Assembly: GCA_032158295.1 (NCBI GenBank)
Contig: CM063262.1
Coordinates: forward strand, 4,993,394-5,057,393
DNA length: 64,000 bases
Source of the DNA: Pycnopodia helianthoides
Lineage: Eukaryota > Echinodermata > Asteroidea > Forcipulatida > Asteriidae
Direction: 5' to 3'
Shown: positions 12,356 to 23,200 of the stretch, piece after piece
Layout of the letters: each line of letters begins with the position of its first letter
How positions within the stretch are numbered: position 1 is the stretch's first letter
Program-made: the position numbers and the translations under genes
The notes under the pieces: generated by a model
The model's database searches: none
What the model was told of the DNA's origin: nothing
Seen by the model: only the letters and a program-made list of their open reading frames with translations

Positions 12356-15300
12356 ATTTGGCCAAAACAACAAACCACACGTACATGAAATTGTACACAC
12401 GACTGCGAGATGGTTTATGTCCTACGGAGATTTTCTGGAGGCATTCACGAGGTCATGGAGACATTTTCTTTGAGGTTATCAATCCAAAATACCGGCAGCG
12501 CTGTCGCGAGCTTGGCATTCCAAAGAGTTCAAATGATGTGTAAAACCACACGAGTACACTATGCATAAAATTTGCCTACCGGCCGGTTTTACGTGCATAA
12601 TATCGCACGAAACAAAATGGGTCAAATTATTAGTGCCCTAAAGGGCCTTTATAATTAAAAAGTAGTCAGCTTGGATTTAAAAGACAATACTCATACCCCT
12701 TTTTTATTATAATAATATCTTATTTTTGTTTCATACAACATTAGTCATGATTCCTAGTCATTAGGACATAATTACTTGTTACAAATTAGATTACATCAAA
12801 ATTGCATACCATTCTTTTAATAGATGAGGCATATTTATAAGTAGATTAGGTTGTATTGTAATTAATTAACTTTCTAATTATCATTAAACATTTACAGCAA
12901 TAAATTGTTTAATTTGTCTGATTTAACGCAGATATAAGGCCAAAAATTGATTAGAGTGATAGCTACCAAAGCTAACTTAACTGTTTATTTAATTTTTTAG
13001 ATTTACAAACAATGTGTACTTTATAATTTGCAATGCGGTTACAGCATGTGGTACATAGCCTGCACAGTTTAGATTTTTATACTACGTACGAGGTCGAGAT
13101 TGCAGCTGCAACATCGATTATTTTAAAAGGGTTTATGGAATTGTGAATTAACATTATGTTAATTTTGACTGAAGGCGCATGCCGTGTACGAATGCTTTAT
13201 TTAAGCTTTCTCCCTACGTGATTTTAAGAAAGTTCAAGGTTAATCACATCATTGGATGCAATTCTGCAAGGGCAGTATGAGTAAATAATTTCAGAATACC
13301 GCATTTTGATGCTTTAACAGATGAGGGCGCTGTTTAGCACAGCAGTGCAGAGCAAGTAAGAAAACAACCGAGTGGCCGCCCGGGGCAAATTTTCGTTCTG
13401 CAGCACACGCTGGCTATGGAGTCAACACAGCAAAAACTGGGGTGTTAAATTTAACAACCCCGGTGTTAATAGAGGACCACGCCAAGACTTTTCACCGGTG
13501 TTAAAATTGTGGGTGTTATTTTAACACATTGGTGTTATTCTTTACACTCATGGTGTACTGACACGCCCATATGGGTGTAAATAATAACACCAAAAGTGTT
13601 AAAATTACACCAAATTGGTGTAGTCCTCTAGTAACACCGAAAAGTGTTATTATTTTTTGCAGTGAAGAGTTAAGGGATAGGGAAGAACAGCCTGACCCTT
13701 AACTGTTGACTCCTTAGCCGACGTGTGCTGCAGAAAAAAAAAATCGCGCCCGGGGGGGGGCATTAAATCGACGGATAACTTTCGTGTAAACACAGAAGAA
13801 TTTTTCCAGACAAAATGCAGAGGGGTGGATGCAACACAAAACATTTGGGTATGATAGGGGGTAAAAGCGAAGATTGTCTGTTGGTCGGTCTGAAACTTTG
13901 CTGCGAGTGTGGCACAAACTACAGAACCTGCAAATGATTTTCAAAATTCTGCTGGAAAACTCCTGAACATTATATTATTTCTCTTTTGTAAAACGCTTCG
14001 GGGCGTGTGCGTTACCGGCATGGGTCTACTGTTTATAAGCCGCCATTATAATGAACGTGCACACAATCTGAGACGCCAAACGATAATTTCAACCGCTCCC
14101 TGCCTCTGGGTGCTGGGTCGTACATAATATGCGGGGTGAAATTAGGACTAGACAATCTGGGTGGCATCACACGGCCGCCGACATTTGAGTTGACCAACAG
14201 CCACTATCCATCATCAGTATAGACCAAACAAAATGACTCGCGTGATTATTCAAAATTCCCATGTGCAGTTAGTTCGTCGGGCGGGCCCAGCAGAAGGTTA
14301 GTCTGCACGACCTTTTCTTACAAGCACCGAAGTCTTTTCTTTTTGTCCCAACAGCAGAAGGTCGTGGTCGTGGTCGTGGTCGTAAAGTGGTGTGTGGCTT
14401 CTTTAAAAAAGAACATTCTTGCTAGAATCACGCCCGAAGACACGCTTTCCCATTCCCATGCAGAATTCAATCAAAGTGACTTAAGAATGGCAGAAAACTG
14501 ATCAAACTTTTACGCTCAATCACTTTTCTGGAAAAAGCAATAACCGCTTGCGCCTATATTTTTCCAGTTACATTTCGTTATGCCATTCTTCTGCTGGGCA
14601 CACATCAAATTATTTGAATACAAAACTAAACTTTAAAATGCCGGATCGGCACACTATGAACTTTAGAATAATAATGAAACGATGACGCTTTTACAGTCGC
14701 ACTAGTCTTGATTGGCGACGTTTTAACGTAGAATTCTGGAAAAGAGATAATTATCTGTATCGCACACAAATATTATGGATCAAAATATCTTGATCCAGAT
14801 TGCGGACCTGCCCAGTCCCTCCGTGACAGACGTTGTTGCGCCCTCTACCGGTGACCAATACAAAATCTAGCGTCGCCATTCAAGACTACAGTCATACCCG
14901 TAAAGTTTCTTCTACCGACCGGGACGAGAGCATTTATTTCGCGAACCTTCTAGGAGCTCTTGCTCCACATACCAACATCCCCACCCCACCCCAGAAAAAG
15001 AAAAAGAGAAACACATTTTTCAGCCTCATCAAAGAGGGCCGCCACGGTGCTGTTGTAAATCCCTTCATTCATAGAAAAAGTCAATCCAACATCTCATAAC
15101 AGATTAAACCATGTAATGGTTTTTATTTCTTGAAAAAAAAAAAACACCCCAGTGAAACAGATTTTGATTGACAAATTGCGATTTCATTTGATCTTACACA
15201 ACTGGCAAGAAGTTGATCTTTAATGTATAATCATCTTCTGGCAGCAACACTGATTGTTTTATAAATAATTTTATCAAATTGATTCTTATTCAAATATAAA

Positions 15301-15377
15301 ATACATACATTTTTTTAATATTTTTTTTTTTACATAGTTGTACTTTTATTTGAATTGTTTTCTCAGTATAAAAAATA
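12356..15377. other. Intergenic, C2CD2L start to orphan ORF
   Basis: Upstream (5') side of the C2CD2L-like exon. 12360-12550 is unique and moderately CpG-containing; 12640-13250 is AT-rich with nothing recognised. A MITE lies at 13437-13664. 13700-15370 has only shadow ORFs. Confidence 0.5.
13437..13664. mobile_element. R13 MITE with long inverted ends
   Basis: CAGCAAAAACTGGGGTGTTA and TGTTATTATTTTTTGCAGTG ends; the inner arms repeat GGTGTTAATAGAGGAC against GTCCTCTAGTAACACC. Confidence 0.8.
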
Positions 15378-15722
15378 ATGAGTTCCGATTCTTCTTTTAT
15401 TGATGATCTTGGGCCATTTTCCCAAACCTCGTCTTTGGCTCTGGCTCCTTCTAACCTCCATGGTTTGATGTACAACTACAAGCCACCCTGCAAAATACAC
15501 GCTGCTCCAAAATTGATAACGAAGCCCATGCCGGAGCCGAAGGAAGCCCAATCCCGAGGTTTGGAAAAGGCCCTTAAATTCAAATGCACTTACAGAGGAG
15601 AATGTAAGGCTGTGTCCGAATTGGCGGCTGTGGCTATGGCTGGATTGCAGCGTCATCATGCGTTGAAGTATAGGTCAACCTCAGCAACACCCTTAGCAAC
15701 CGTTATAGCCAGAGCCGCCTAG
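15378..15722 (+). CDS. Small orphan ORF, 114 aa, unknown function
   Basis: I do not recognise this protein. It begins MSSDSSFIDDLGPF and has a Ser/Pro-rich first half (SLALAPSN, KPMPEPKEAQS). A middle segment has two cysteines (FKCTYRGECK), followed by a helix-like run, AVSELAAVAMAGLQRH, and the ORF stops at TAG 15720. No signal peptide or membrane segment is visible. It stands out as a more GC-rich, codon-like island in AT-rich DNA, and a plausible acceptor (TTTTCTCAG) ends at 15366, 12 bases before the ATG. It could be a single-exon gene or a terminal coding exon; an overlapping minus-strand ORF of 98 codons weakens the case. Confidence 0.33.
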   Translation: MSSDSSFIDDLGPFSQTSSLALAPSNLHGLMYNYKPPCKIHAAPKLITKPMPEPKEAQSRGLEKALKFKCTYRGECKAVSELAAVAMAGLQRHHALKYRSTSATPLATVIARAA

Positions 15723-15839
15723 TAATACTTCTAAAATATTTAAAACAAAAATTTCCTCTTACCCTCAGCAGAAATTAATTTTGTAAATACTGACTGATTT
15801 AAAACAGGGCGCATGCCCAGCAGGCGGGCATATGTAGGG

Positions 15840-16262
15840 ACAGATAAGGCGCTCCATAGGCCCCAGGCACCAGTGTACCGTAGGCCCTAGGAGAGGTACC
15901 AGTGTACTGTAGGACCTAGGCACAGGGCCCAATTTCATAGAGCTGCTTAGGCACAAAAAGAAGCTAAGCACAACAAAAATATGCTAACCAGAATAAGGTT
16001 ACCGGCCAAAATACAATGTCACATGTACAATCTGTGACTGGTATCCTGCTAATTTTTGCTTAGCAGAAATATTTCAAGCAATATTTTTTGCTTAAGCAGC
16101 TCTATGAAATTGGGCCCTGGTGTTCTGTAGGCCCTAGACACCAGTGTTCCGTAGGCCTTATACACAAGTATTCCATCAGGCCCATGCTTGAGTGTTTCAT
16201 AGGCCCTAGACACAAGTGCTTTGAGGCCTTAGACACCAGTGTTCTGTAGGCCCAAGGCCCTA
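15840..16262 (+). repeat. Degenerate minisatellite interrupted by R1
   Basis: Units like ACCAGTGTTCTGTAGGCCCT occur on both sides of the R1 element at 15923-16119, so the R1 insertion is younger. Confidence 0.75.
15923..16119. mobile_element. R1 MITE copy, complete
   Basis: Ends CAGGGCCCAATTTCATAGAG and TCTATGAAATTGGGCCCTG, 197 bp. Confidence 0.88.
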
Positions 16263-16386
16263 GCTTAAAGGGCTTTTATGCCCTTGACCTCACTACAATG
16301 TAATCTGTTTTGAGGGCTGAAGCTTTCCCCAAATTCCCGCAGAGAAAGACACTGTAAGTGTTCTTGTTTTATAAAAACCAAACTCT

Positions 16387-16900
16387 TGTGTGTGTGTGTG
16401 AGTAGGTATACACATTCAAACAGGGGACCTATAACAAAAGAGGACAATAGGGTCCCCGTTTGGGGAAAGGTCCCCAGTTGGAAAACGTGTACAAAACCAA
16501 TGAGAGCTGTTGCCAAAAAGTTAGAGTACAAACAAAAGAGGGACAATAGGAGGTCCCCGATTGCAGGTGTTTACACACGTGTGTGTGTGTGTGTGTGTGT
16601 GTGAGTTTGTAGTGACATTCAAACCGTGGACTTACAACAAAAGGGACAATAGGTCCACGTTTGCTATCACAAAGGAAAACAATGGGGTCCACGTTTGTCG
16701 GGACAAAGAGTTGAACAAAGGAGGGTCCACGATTGCAGGTCATTACACACTTGTGTGTGTGTGTGTGTGTGCGTGTGTGTGTGTGTGTGAGTACTTGTAG
16801 TGACATTCAAACCGAGGACTTATAACAAAAGGGACCAATGGGGGTCCACGGTTGTTAGGACAAAGAATTGAAGAAAGGAGGGTCAATGTTTGGAGGCCCT
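16387..16900 (+). repeat. Higher-order tandem array, about 185 bp x 3, with TG runs
   Basis: Each unit has a (TG)n run (16387, 16578, 16751), then AGTGACATTCAAACCG-type text and AACAAAAGGGACAATAGG-type text. Confidence 0.82.
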
Positions 16901-17180
16901 TACATTACTTTCTCTGTTGTATGTTTGTACGGACATCAATAGGGGGGGGGGGGGTTGGGTGAGGATAGTTTTCAAGGTAAAGGGGTGAAATTCAATTGTG
17001 AACATTTGTGAGTAAACCAATAATTTGTTTAACCACTTAAGATGTAAAAAATACCCCCCCCCAAAAAAAAAAAAATGCAAGCAAGCAATGTACTTTGAGT
17101 ACATGTATAATTTCTTAAGTTAATTACAACTTTTTGGGATCATAAAAAAAAAAAATTAAAGTGAACTTTTAAGTTAATTA

Positions 17181-17252
17181 TTATTCAACGACATCGTAGA
17201 ATACTCTGGCAAGCTGGTAACGGATGGCAAAGGCAATAATGCTTCCAAATAC
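17181..17252 (-). CDS. DPAGT1: DPAGT1 exon 9 with stop
   Basis: Acceptor TTTCCCAG, then [16 protein letters not shown] and VFYDVVE followed by TAA. Matches the vertebrate C-terminus (IRYQLVRLFYDV). No clear AATAAA was found close downstream on the minus strand. Confidence 0.94.
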   Translation of the reverse strand, partial: VFGSIIAFAIRYQLARVFYDVVE

Positions 17253-20200
17253 CTGGGAAAAAGGACAAAAAGAAGGGAACAAGGTAAGTTAGTGTACAAG
17301 TCGTGGAACAAATAATACTTATAATACTTCCAGCAATGCATTTGGAGGATCACAGCATTCTTCCTTAACAGTGATCCGCTGGCCAAAGGCCGGTTTAAAC
17401 ACCCGAGGAACAGTCAGTATTCACTCCAAGTGGTCCGGCCGGCTAGTTCAGTGTTGAGAACCATCCCTATTCCATTTGAAATATTATGGACTATTGAATA
17501 AGCCGACGGACTCGTAATAAGACAAGCTAACTGGTCCTGCCGGCTAGTCATTGAACAAAGTTAGGGCAAACCCACCCTGGATTACCTCATCAGCAAAAAT
17601 CAGAGGGTCTAGGTGCTGGTAACCCCCCCCCCCCCCCCTCTTGTCATGTTCTTCGTTACAGTGCACCCACCAACCCACCCTCTACCCCCCTCTGGTTGCG
17701 CCAATGCTGGAGAGAGTGGGACTAGGGGGTGTTAAAGGGGCTGTGTCATCATGATCAAAGCAGGTTTGTGGCTGTACATGAAATTCTGAACTCTCACCCA
17801 GTTAACAGCGGTGCGAGTGTTCCTAGACAAATAGGGAGGGAGGGCGTGTGCATGCAGTAACTGGGTGAGAGTTCACAAAATCTTTGCACACGCCATTGTG
17901 GGGACTTCCTATTGTTGTTCTAGTATTCCCATTTTCTAAGAATTACCTTGTGGGACCCAGTTCAACAAAGAGAAACGGGACCTTTGTTCCATTTTTTGCA
18001 GAAATGTGAGGGGGTTCACGAAAAACGCGAGAATTTAGCAAGCAAAATCCGTGTCCGGACCGGATTTGGGCCAGCGCTAGGGTTCTAAATATCAGGCTTT
18101 TTTTACGTACGCGTTGACGAAACATTACAACAATATAGGCCACATTCTTACTGTAACAATGTGTTGTTCATCCTCATTTTCATAATTTTTTTTGTGAATT
18201 ACCTTGGAAATGCTTCCAAAGCGTGATTGTGTAAAAGTCCCCACAATGTGCTTGTGCCTACCCATAATTCCATGTACAGCAACAAGCCTGCTTTGATCAT
18301 GACGACATAGCCCCCTGTCAGGATTGCTCAATAGAGGGCAGTGTTGTACGTACCTGGATTATGAGCATATATGTTGTTAGCCTCGCCTCATGGGTTGGCC
18401 CGACGAGCTTTAGTACAAAGTTGATGATGGTGAAATTGTTGCATTCTGTGTATTCGCCGTCTTCGCCCACGCCTTGCCTGATTTCGATCAGCCGGAGAGC
18501 ACCAAAGATCTTTAGGATCAACTTGCCTGCAATCATCACAAGAAAGATTGGACAATTTAACAAAACCCAAGGAAGCCAAGGTCCTCACTGGGGGCCAATC
18601 TTCAGAAGGGGTCATAGATTGATATTTTTCAACTTATACTGATATAATATCTTGTTGGCAAAATTATATAGAAAGATACTTTCATAACAGCTGAACAATA
18701 AAAGTCACATGTGAAAGTATCAGCTGAATACAGTGTCTACTTGCTGAGAAAACAACAAAAAAATGTTATGGTATTTTCACACGAATGTTGAATCCATCCA
18801 GGTTTTATCAGCGAGGTGACAGCGGGTACCAACCGCATCTCTGGCCGCAGCATTCGCTAATGGACACCAACCCTCAGATACCTGAGAAACGATTCATGCG
18901 TGAATCGTTTCTCAGATTCAAATGTTTTGGGGTGTAAAAATTATCGAAATTATCATTATTACTTCAAAGAGAATCCTTTTTAAGATTGTAACTGGTACCC
19001 AGGTACCTGGGTACCCAACTGACTGTCCACGAATGCCACGGCAAGAGATGCGGTTGGTACCCGCTGTCACCTCGCCATTAAAACCTGGACGTTCGTGTGA
19101 AAATACCATGACAGTTGATGTTTTCTCAGCAAGTAGACTCTTTTTTCAGCTGAAACTTTCACAAGTGACTTTTGTTTTATCTTTCTTAAAAAAATTTCCT
19201 ATAACTCAGCATACTGTGGACACAAAAGTATATCTATGACCCTATCTTTAAGGTAAAGGGATTCGATGAAAAAAACAAAACCTGAAATCAAGGTTTTAGC
19301 CGATTTCAGGATTTGGTAAAAGGTTGTCAAAATTTGCTGGAAATTTTAAGACTGGGTGTCCAAATTGTTCACTTACAATACATTTACATGTAAATGAAAG
19401 ATAAAACAGGGTGTCCAATTTAAAACAGGGTGTCCATGACACCAAGACACCCCTCTGGCTAACACTATGCCTGAAATCAGAAGAAATCTTAACAAATCAT
19501 GGGCGGTTATCGATTGCAAATTTCAAGGTCTCCACGACAACACTGCATTTTCCGTCTGTCTTGAGATTGGTATCAACTCACCGAGTAGGTTGACGTCTTT
19601 CGTCTTGAACTTTGAGTAGCTCATTCCGACTTTATCTGTTTCTGGATTGTATCTTGTGGGGAAAAGTTGGGGAAAAAATAAGCTTGTTTTAAAATCTGTA
19701 CGTTTCTTAGCCCTACCCTTGCAAATAACCCCTAGTCACACCCAGGAACCTATCCCAACTCACCCTCACACCCATCCCCTACACTCACACCAATCCCCTA
19801 CCCAAACACCCAGCCCTACCATTGCAAATAACCCCTAGTCACACCGAACCTACCTTCTCATCCTCACACCCATCCTCTACCCCACACCCATCCCCTACCC
19901 TAACACCCATCCCCTACCCAAACACCCAGCCCTACCTGCAACTAACCCTAGTCTACCTAACCTATCCCCTACCCTACACCAATCCCTATCCTCACACCCA
20001 TCCCTACCCTAACACCCATCCCCTACCCTAACACCCATCCCCTACCCTAACACCCATCCCCTACCCTAACACCCATCCCTACCCTAACACCCATCCCCTA
20101 CCCTAACACCCATCCCTACCCTACACCCTCCCCTACCCTAACACCCATCCCCTACCCAAACACCCAGCCCTACCCTGCAACTAACACCCTAGTCCTACTA

Positions 20201-23200
20201 GGAACCTATCCCTACTCACCTCACACCAATCCCTACCCTAACACCCATCCCTACCTACACCATCCACTACCCTCACCCCTCTCACCTTCATGAATGTATC
20301 TTCATACACATGTAGTGTTACAACCACATGTTCAATGTGCATGGTTCTTAACTTGCCTTACATGTAGCTTCATATGTCTGTTTGGTTACCTCGAGCAATG
20401 CAGTATCTTGCCTACCAGAAAATGCCCCGGAATGCTCAATATCAATGTTTTTGTAGAACAAGGGACACGGTCTACATGGTTTCAAATTTATCTTTAATCC
20501 AGGGGAATCTTTATTGGAATAGACGATTTGTAAATGTGATTTTTCCATCATCATTATAAAAAAGCAAAGAAAAAGGAATTCATAAAATATCCACATACTT
20601 TGGCAATCGGTGCCTCGGGCACGGTATGATGTGGAAAAGCTGGGGGACAGAGTAGACAAAGTTGATGACTTGAGGAATGAAGAACAGCAGCATCGTCTTG
20701 CTGAAGTGACCTAGGATCCCCACGACGGCAAAGGTCATGCCGGAGAAGTAGCAGAATGTGTCACCGACAAAGAGAGCAGATGGGTACCTGGTGGGGGGTG
20801 GTAGACAGTATACAAATATTGGATGCATATGAGTGCATCGTCGCAGAATATAATCAGGAGGCGAATTATGGACTATTCCATTTCACGAGGGAAACCGAGT
20901 GAAACCAAGGAGGTGAATTATGGACTATTCCATTTCAAGAGGGAAACCGAGTGAAACCAAGGAGGTGAATTATGGACTATTCCATTTCACGAGGGAAACC
21001 GAGTGAAACCAAGGAGGTGAATTATGGACTATTCCATTTCAAGAGGGAAACCGAGTGAAACCAAGGAGGTGAATTATGGACTATTCCATTTCAAGAGGGA
21101 AACAATGCAGGAACGAAAAGCATTCAATAGCTCACACATAGATTCTTTCTCAGTTGAACCTTGTTAACAATCACCACAAAATACAAACGAAAACTTGCCC
21201 ACCCCACACCCCTTCTAAACAACGTGAACGACTCCATGTAGACACCAACCTTGTCCGCCTAGACAAAACCTTGCCTGGTTTGGACAAATGGTTGGGGGAA
21301 TAGATATTTTGAGCACAACGCTATGAAGCGTCCGATATTAAATTTTGGAGTGCCCTGACAGTAAACACATAGCAAAATAATGAATGACACGTGACATCTG
21401 TGAGTGTGGTGTATTAATGTAAGTAGGTGACATGTGAAGACTGGGAATATTATTTTCAGGCAATGTTGTTGTGACTCGTATTACACTGAGCAGAGTTATC
21501 AGAAGTAAGGTTTGGCGAATGAACTTTGCTACCCGTCAGATGGGACGTAAAGCCGTTGGTCCCGTGTGTTGTGTAATGCACAGAAAAAGAACCCAGTGCA
21601 CTTATCGAAAAGAGAAGGGGTTCGCCCCGGTGTTCCTGGTTTGATTGGCAGCATATGGCGCCACAGCACCTTGTAAACCATTACATGGGTGCTATGTGCC
21701 ATGATTTAGATTTGGGTGAGTGTGATCAAGACAGGGTTCCTGTAGGGACCATGTTGCGGCGTGTCGTGGCCGAGCGGATAAGAGCACCGGACTCGAGCTC
21801 CGGTGTTTCTGTTCAGCAGAGTTCGGGTTCGAGTCCCGGTCGTGACACTTGAGTCCTTAAGCAAGACACTTAACCATTAATATTGCTGCATCCTTCGGAT
21901 GGGACGTAAAGCCGTAGGTCCCGTGTGTTGTGTAATGCACGTAAAAGAACCCAATGCACTTATCGTAAAGAGAAGGGGTTCGCCCTGATGTTCCTGGTTT
22001 GATTGGCAGCATATGGCGCCACAGCACCTTGTAAACCATTACATGGTGCTATGTAAAGCAATAGGTCTAATACTTCAAAACGTAGCTCCGCAATACCTTG
22101 CAGGAAAATACTGAATGTTGGAGAGGCTTGAGTGTCACTGAGTGACAGATATGAGCGCTATATAAGAAGCCACTATTATTACTAATGTGCTCCTGTCAAT
22201 GATAAATTGTTCATGGTCACGCGATTTGTTCATTGCAGTGCCTCAAATCGCAGCAAACTGTTTACTTACCAATTATAATATAAAATAGCGGCGCACACTG
22301 CACAGTATGGGATCATGAAGTACAAAGAAAAAAGGCTGGTCTCTGTTAAATTACCTGCAGAAAAAAAGAAAAAAACACATTGTTCTATTTAATTTGATTG
22401 TATTTCACATACAGCCGTGCAAGTAGTAACCATTGTTGCTTCGTCCTTCGGATGGGATGTAAAGCTGTAGGTCCTGTGTGTTGTGTAATGCAGGTAAAAG
22501 AACCCAGTACAATTATTGTCAAAGGAACGTTACAGAATTGGTAAGAAAAAAACTTGTAAAATATACTTTTTGATCAAAGATTGACATAAAACTTACACAG
22601 TCTAATGATGATGATGGTAAAAAACATCCCTTTAAATATTTCTGTCTGAAATGCCATATTTGATGAGAAATTAATAAACTAATTTTCCAATTGGAGTTTA
22701 TCGCTCAGTGAGCGTTTTATTCATTTGTTGAATCTATATGATTCCATGCAAATGTGTAATCGGTTTTTCACTATTTTCTTGTGACCCAGATGGCCGATCG
22801 ATCTCTAACTTGTACAGGTTTGTCAGTTTATGTATATGGTGGATTACATAAAGTGCTTACACTGCCAGCAACTGTTTTGTTAGCAAAACCAATTCTGTAA
22901 TGTTCCTTTAAGAGAAGTCGGTTCACTCTGGTGTTTTATGGTATGGTTGGCTGCAGACTGTGCCACAGCACCTCGTCATTAATATTGTACGACCATTACA
23001 TACGGTTAATGATAACATGAATGCCAGTTGGACAAAATTCTTAATTGTTTACAAGTAACCGGCAACGAGGGTTAGGTCTTATTCTGAGGATTTCCTTCAG
23101 CATCGTTTCCAAAATAATCGTTCTTGCCCGATTGTCTGAACGAGGCAAGGTCGTTTCACGGCTTGTGACACAGCGGCGTAGCCAGGACTTTTTTGCTGAG

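Larger units (their letters stand above)
15723..17180. other. Intergenic, 3' side of DPAGT1
   Basis: Contains a degenerate minisatellite split by R1 and a TG-microsatellite array; downstream of DPAGT1 on its strand. Confidence 0.6.

Noticed and set aside
11853..12473. 206-codon plus-strand ORF
   Set aside because: Antisense shadow of the GC-rich C2CD2L exon; Pro/Ala/Thr-rich with no recognisable motif.
14833..15099. 88-codon plus-strand ORF
   Set aside because: Lys-run and no conserved feature; no support beyond length.
16387..16800. Z-DNA regulatory region
   Set aside because: The TG runs are real, but they belong to a 185-base tandem array; nothing indicates regulation.
21763..21846. Serine tRNA-like gene
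   Set aside because: The boxes and anticodon loop are good, but the same head with the same non-tRNA body recurs at 24589 (minus) and 42770. It is a SINE head.
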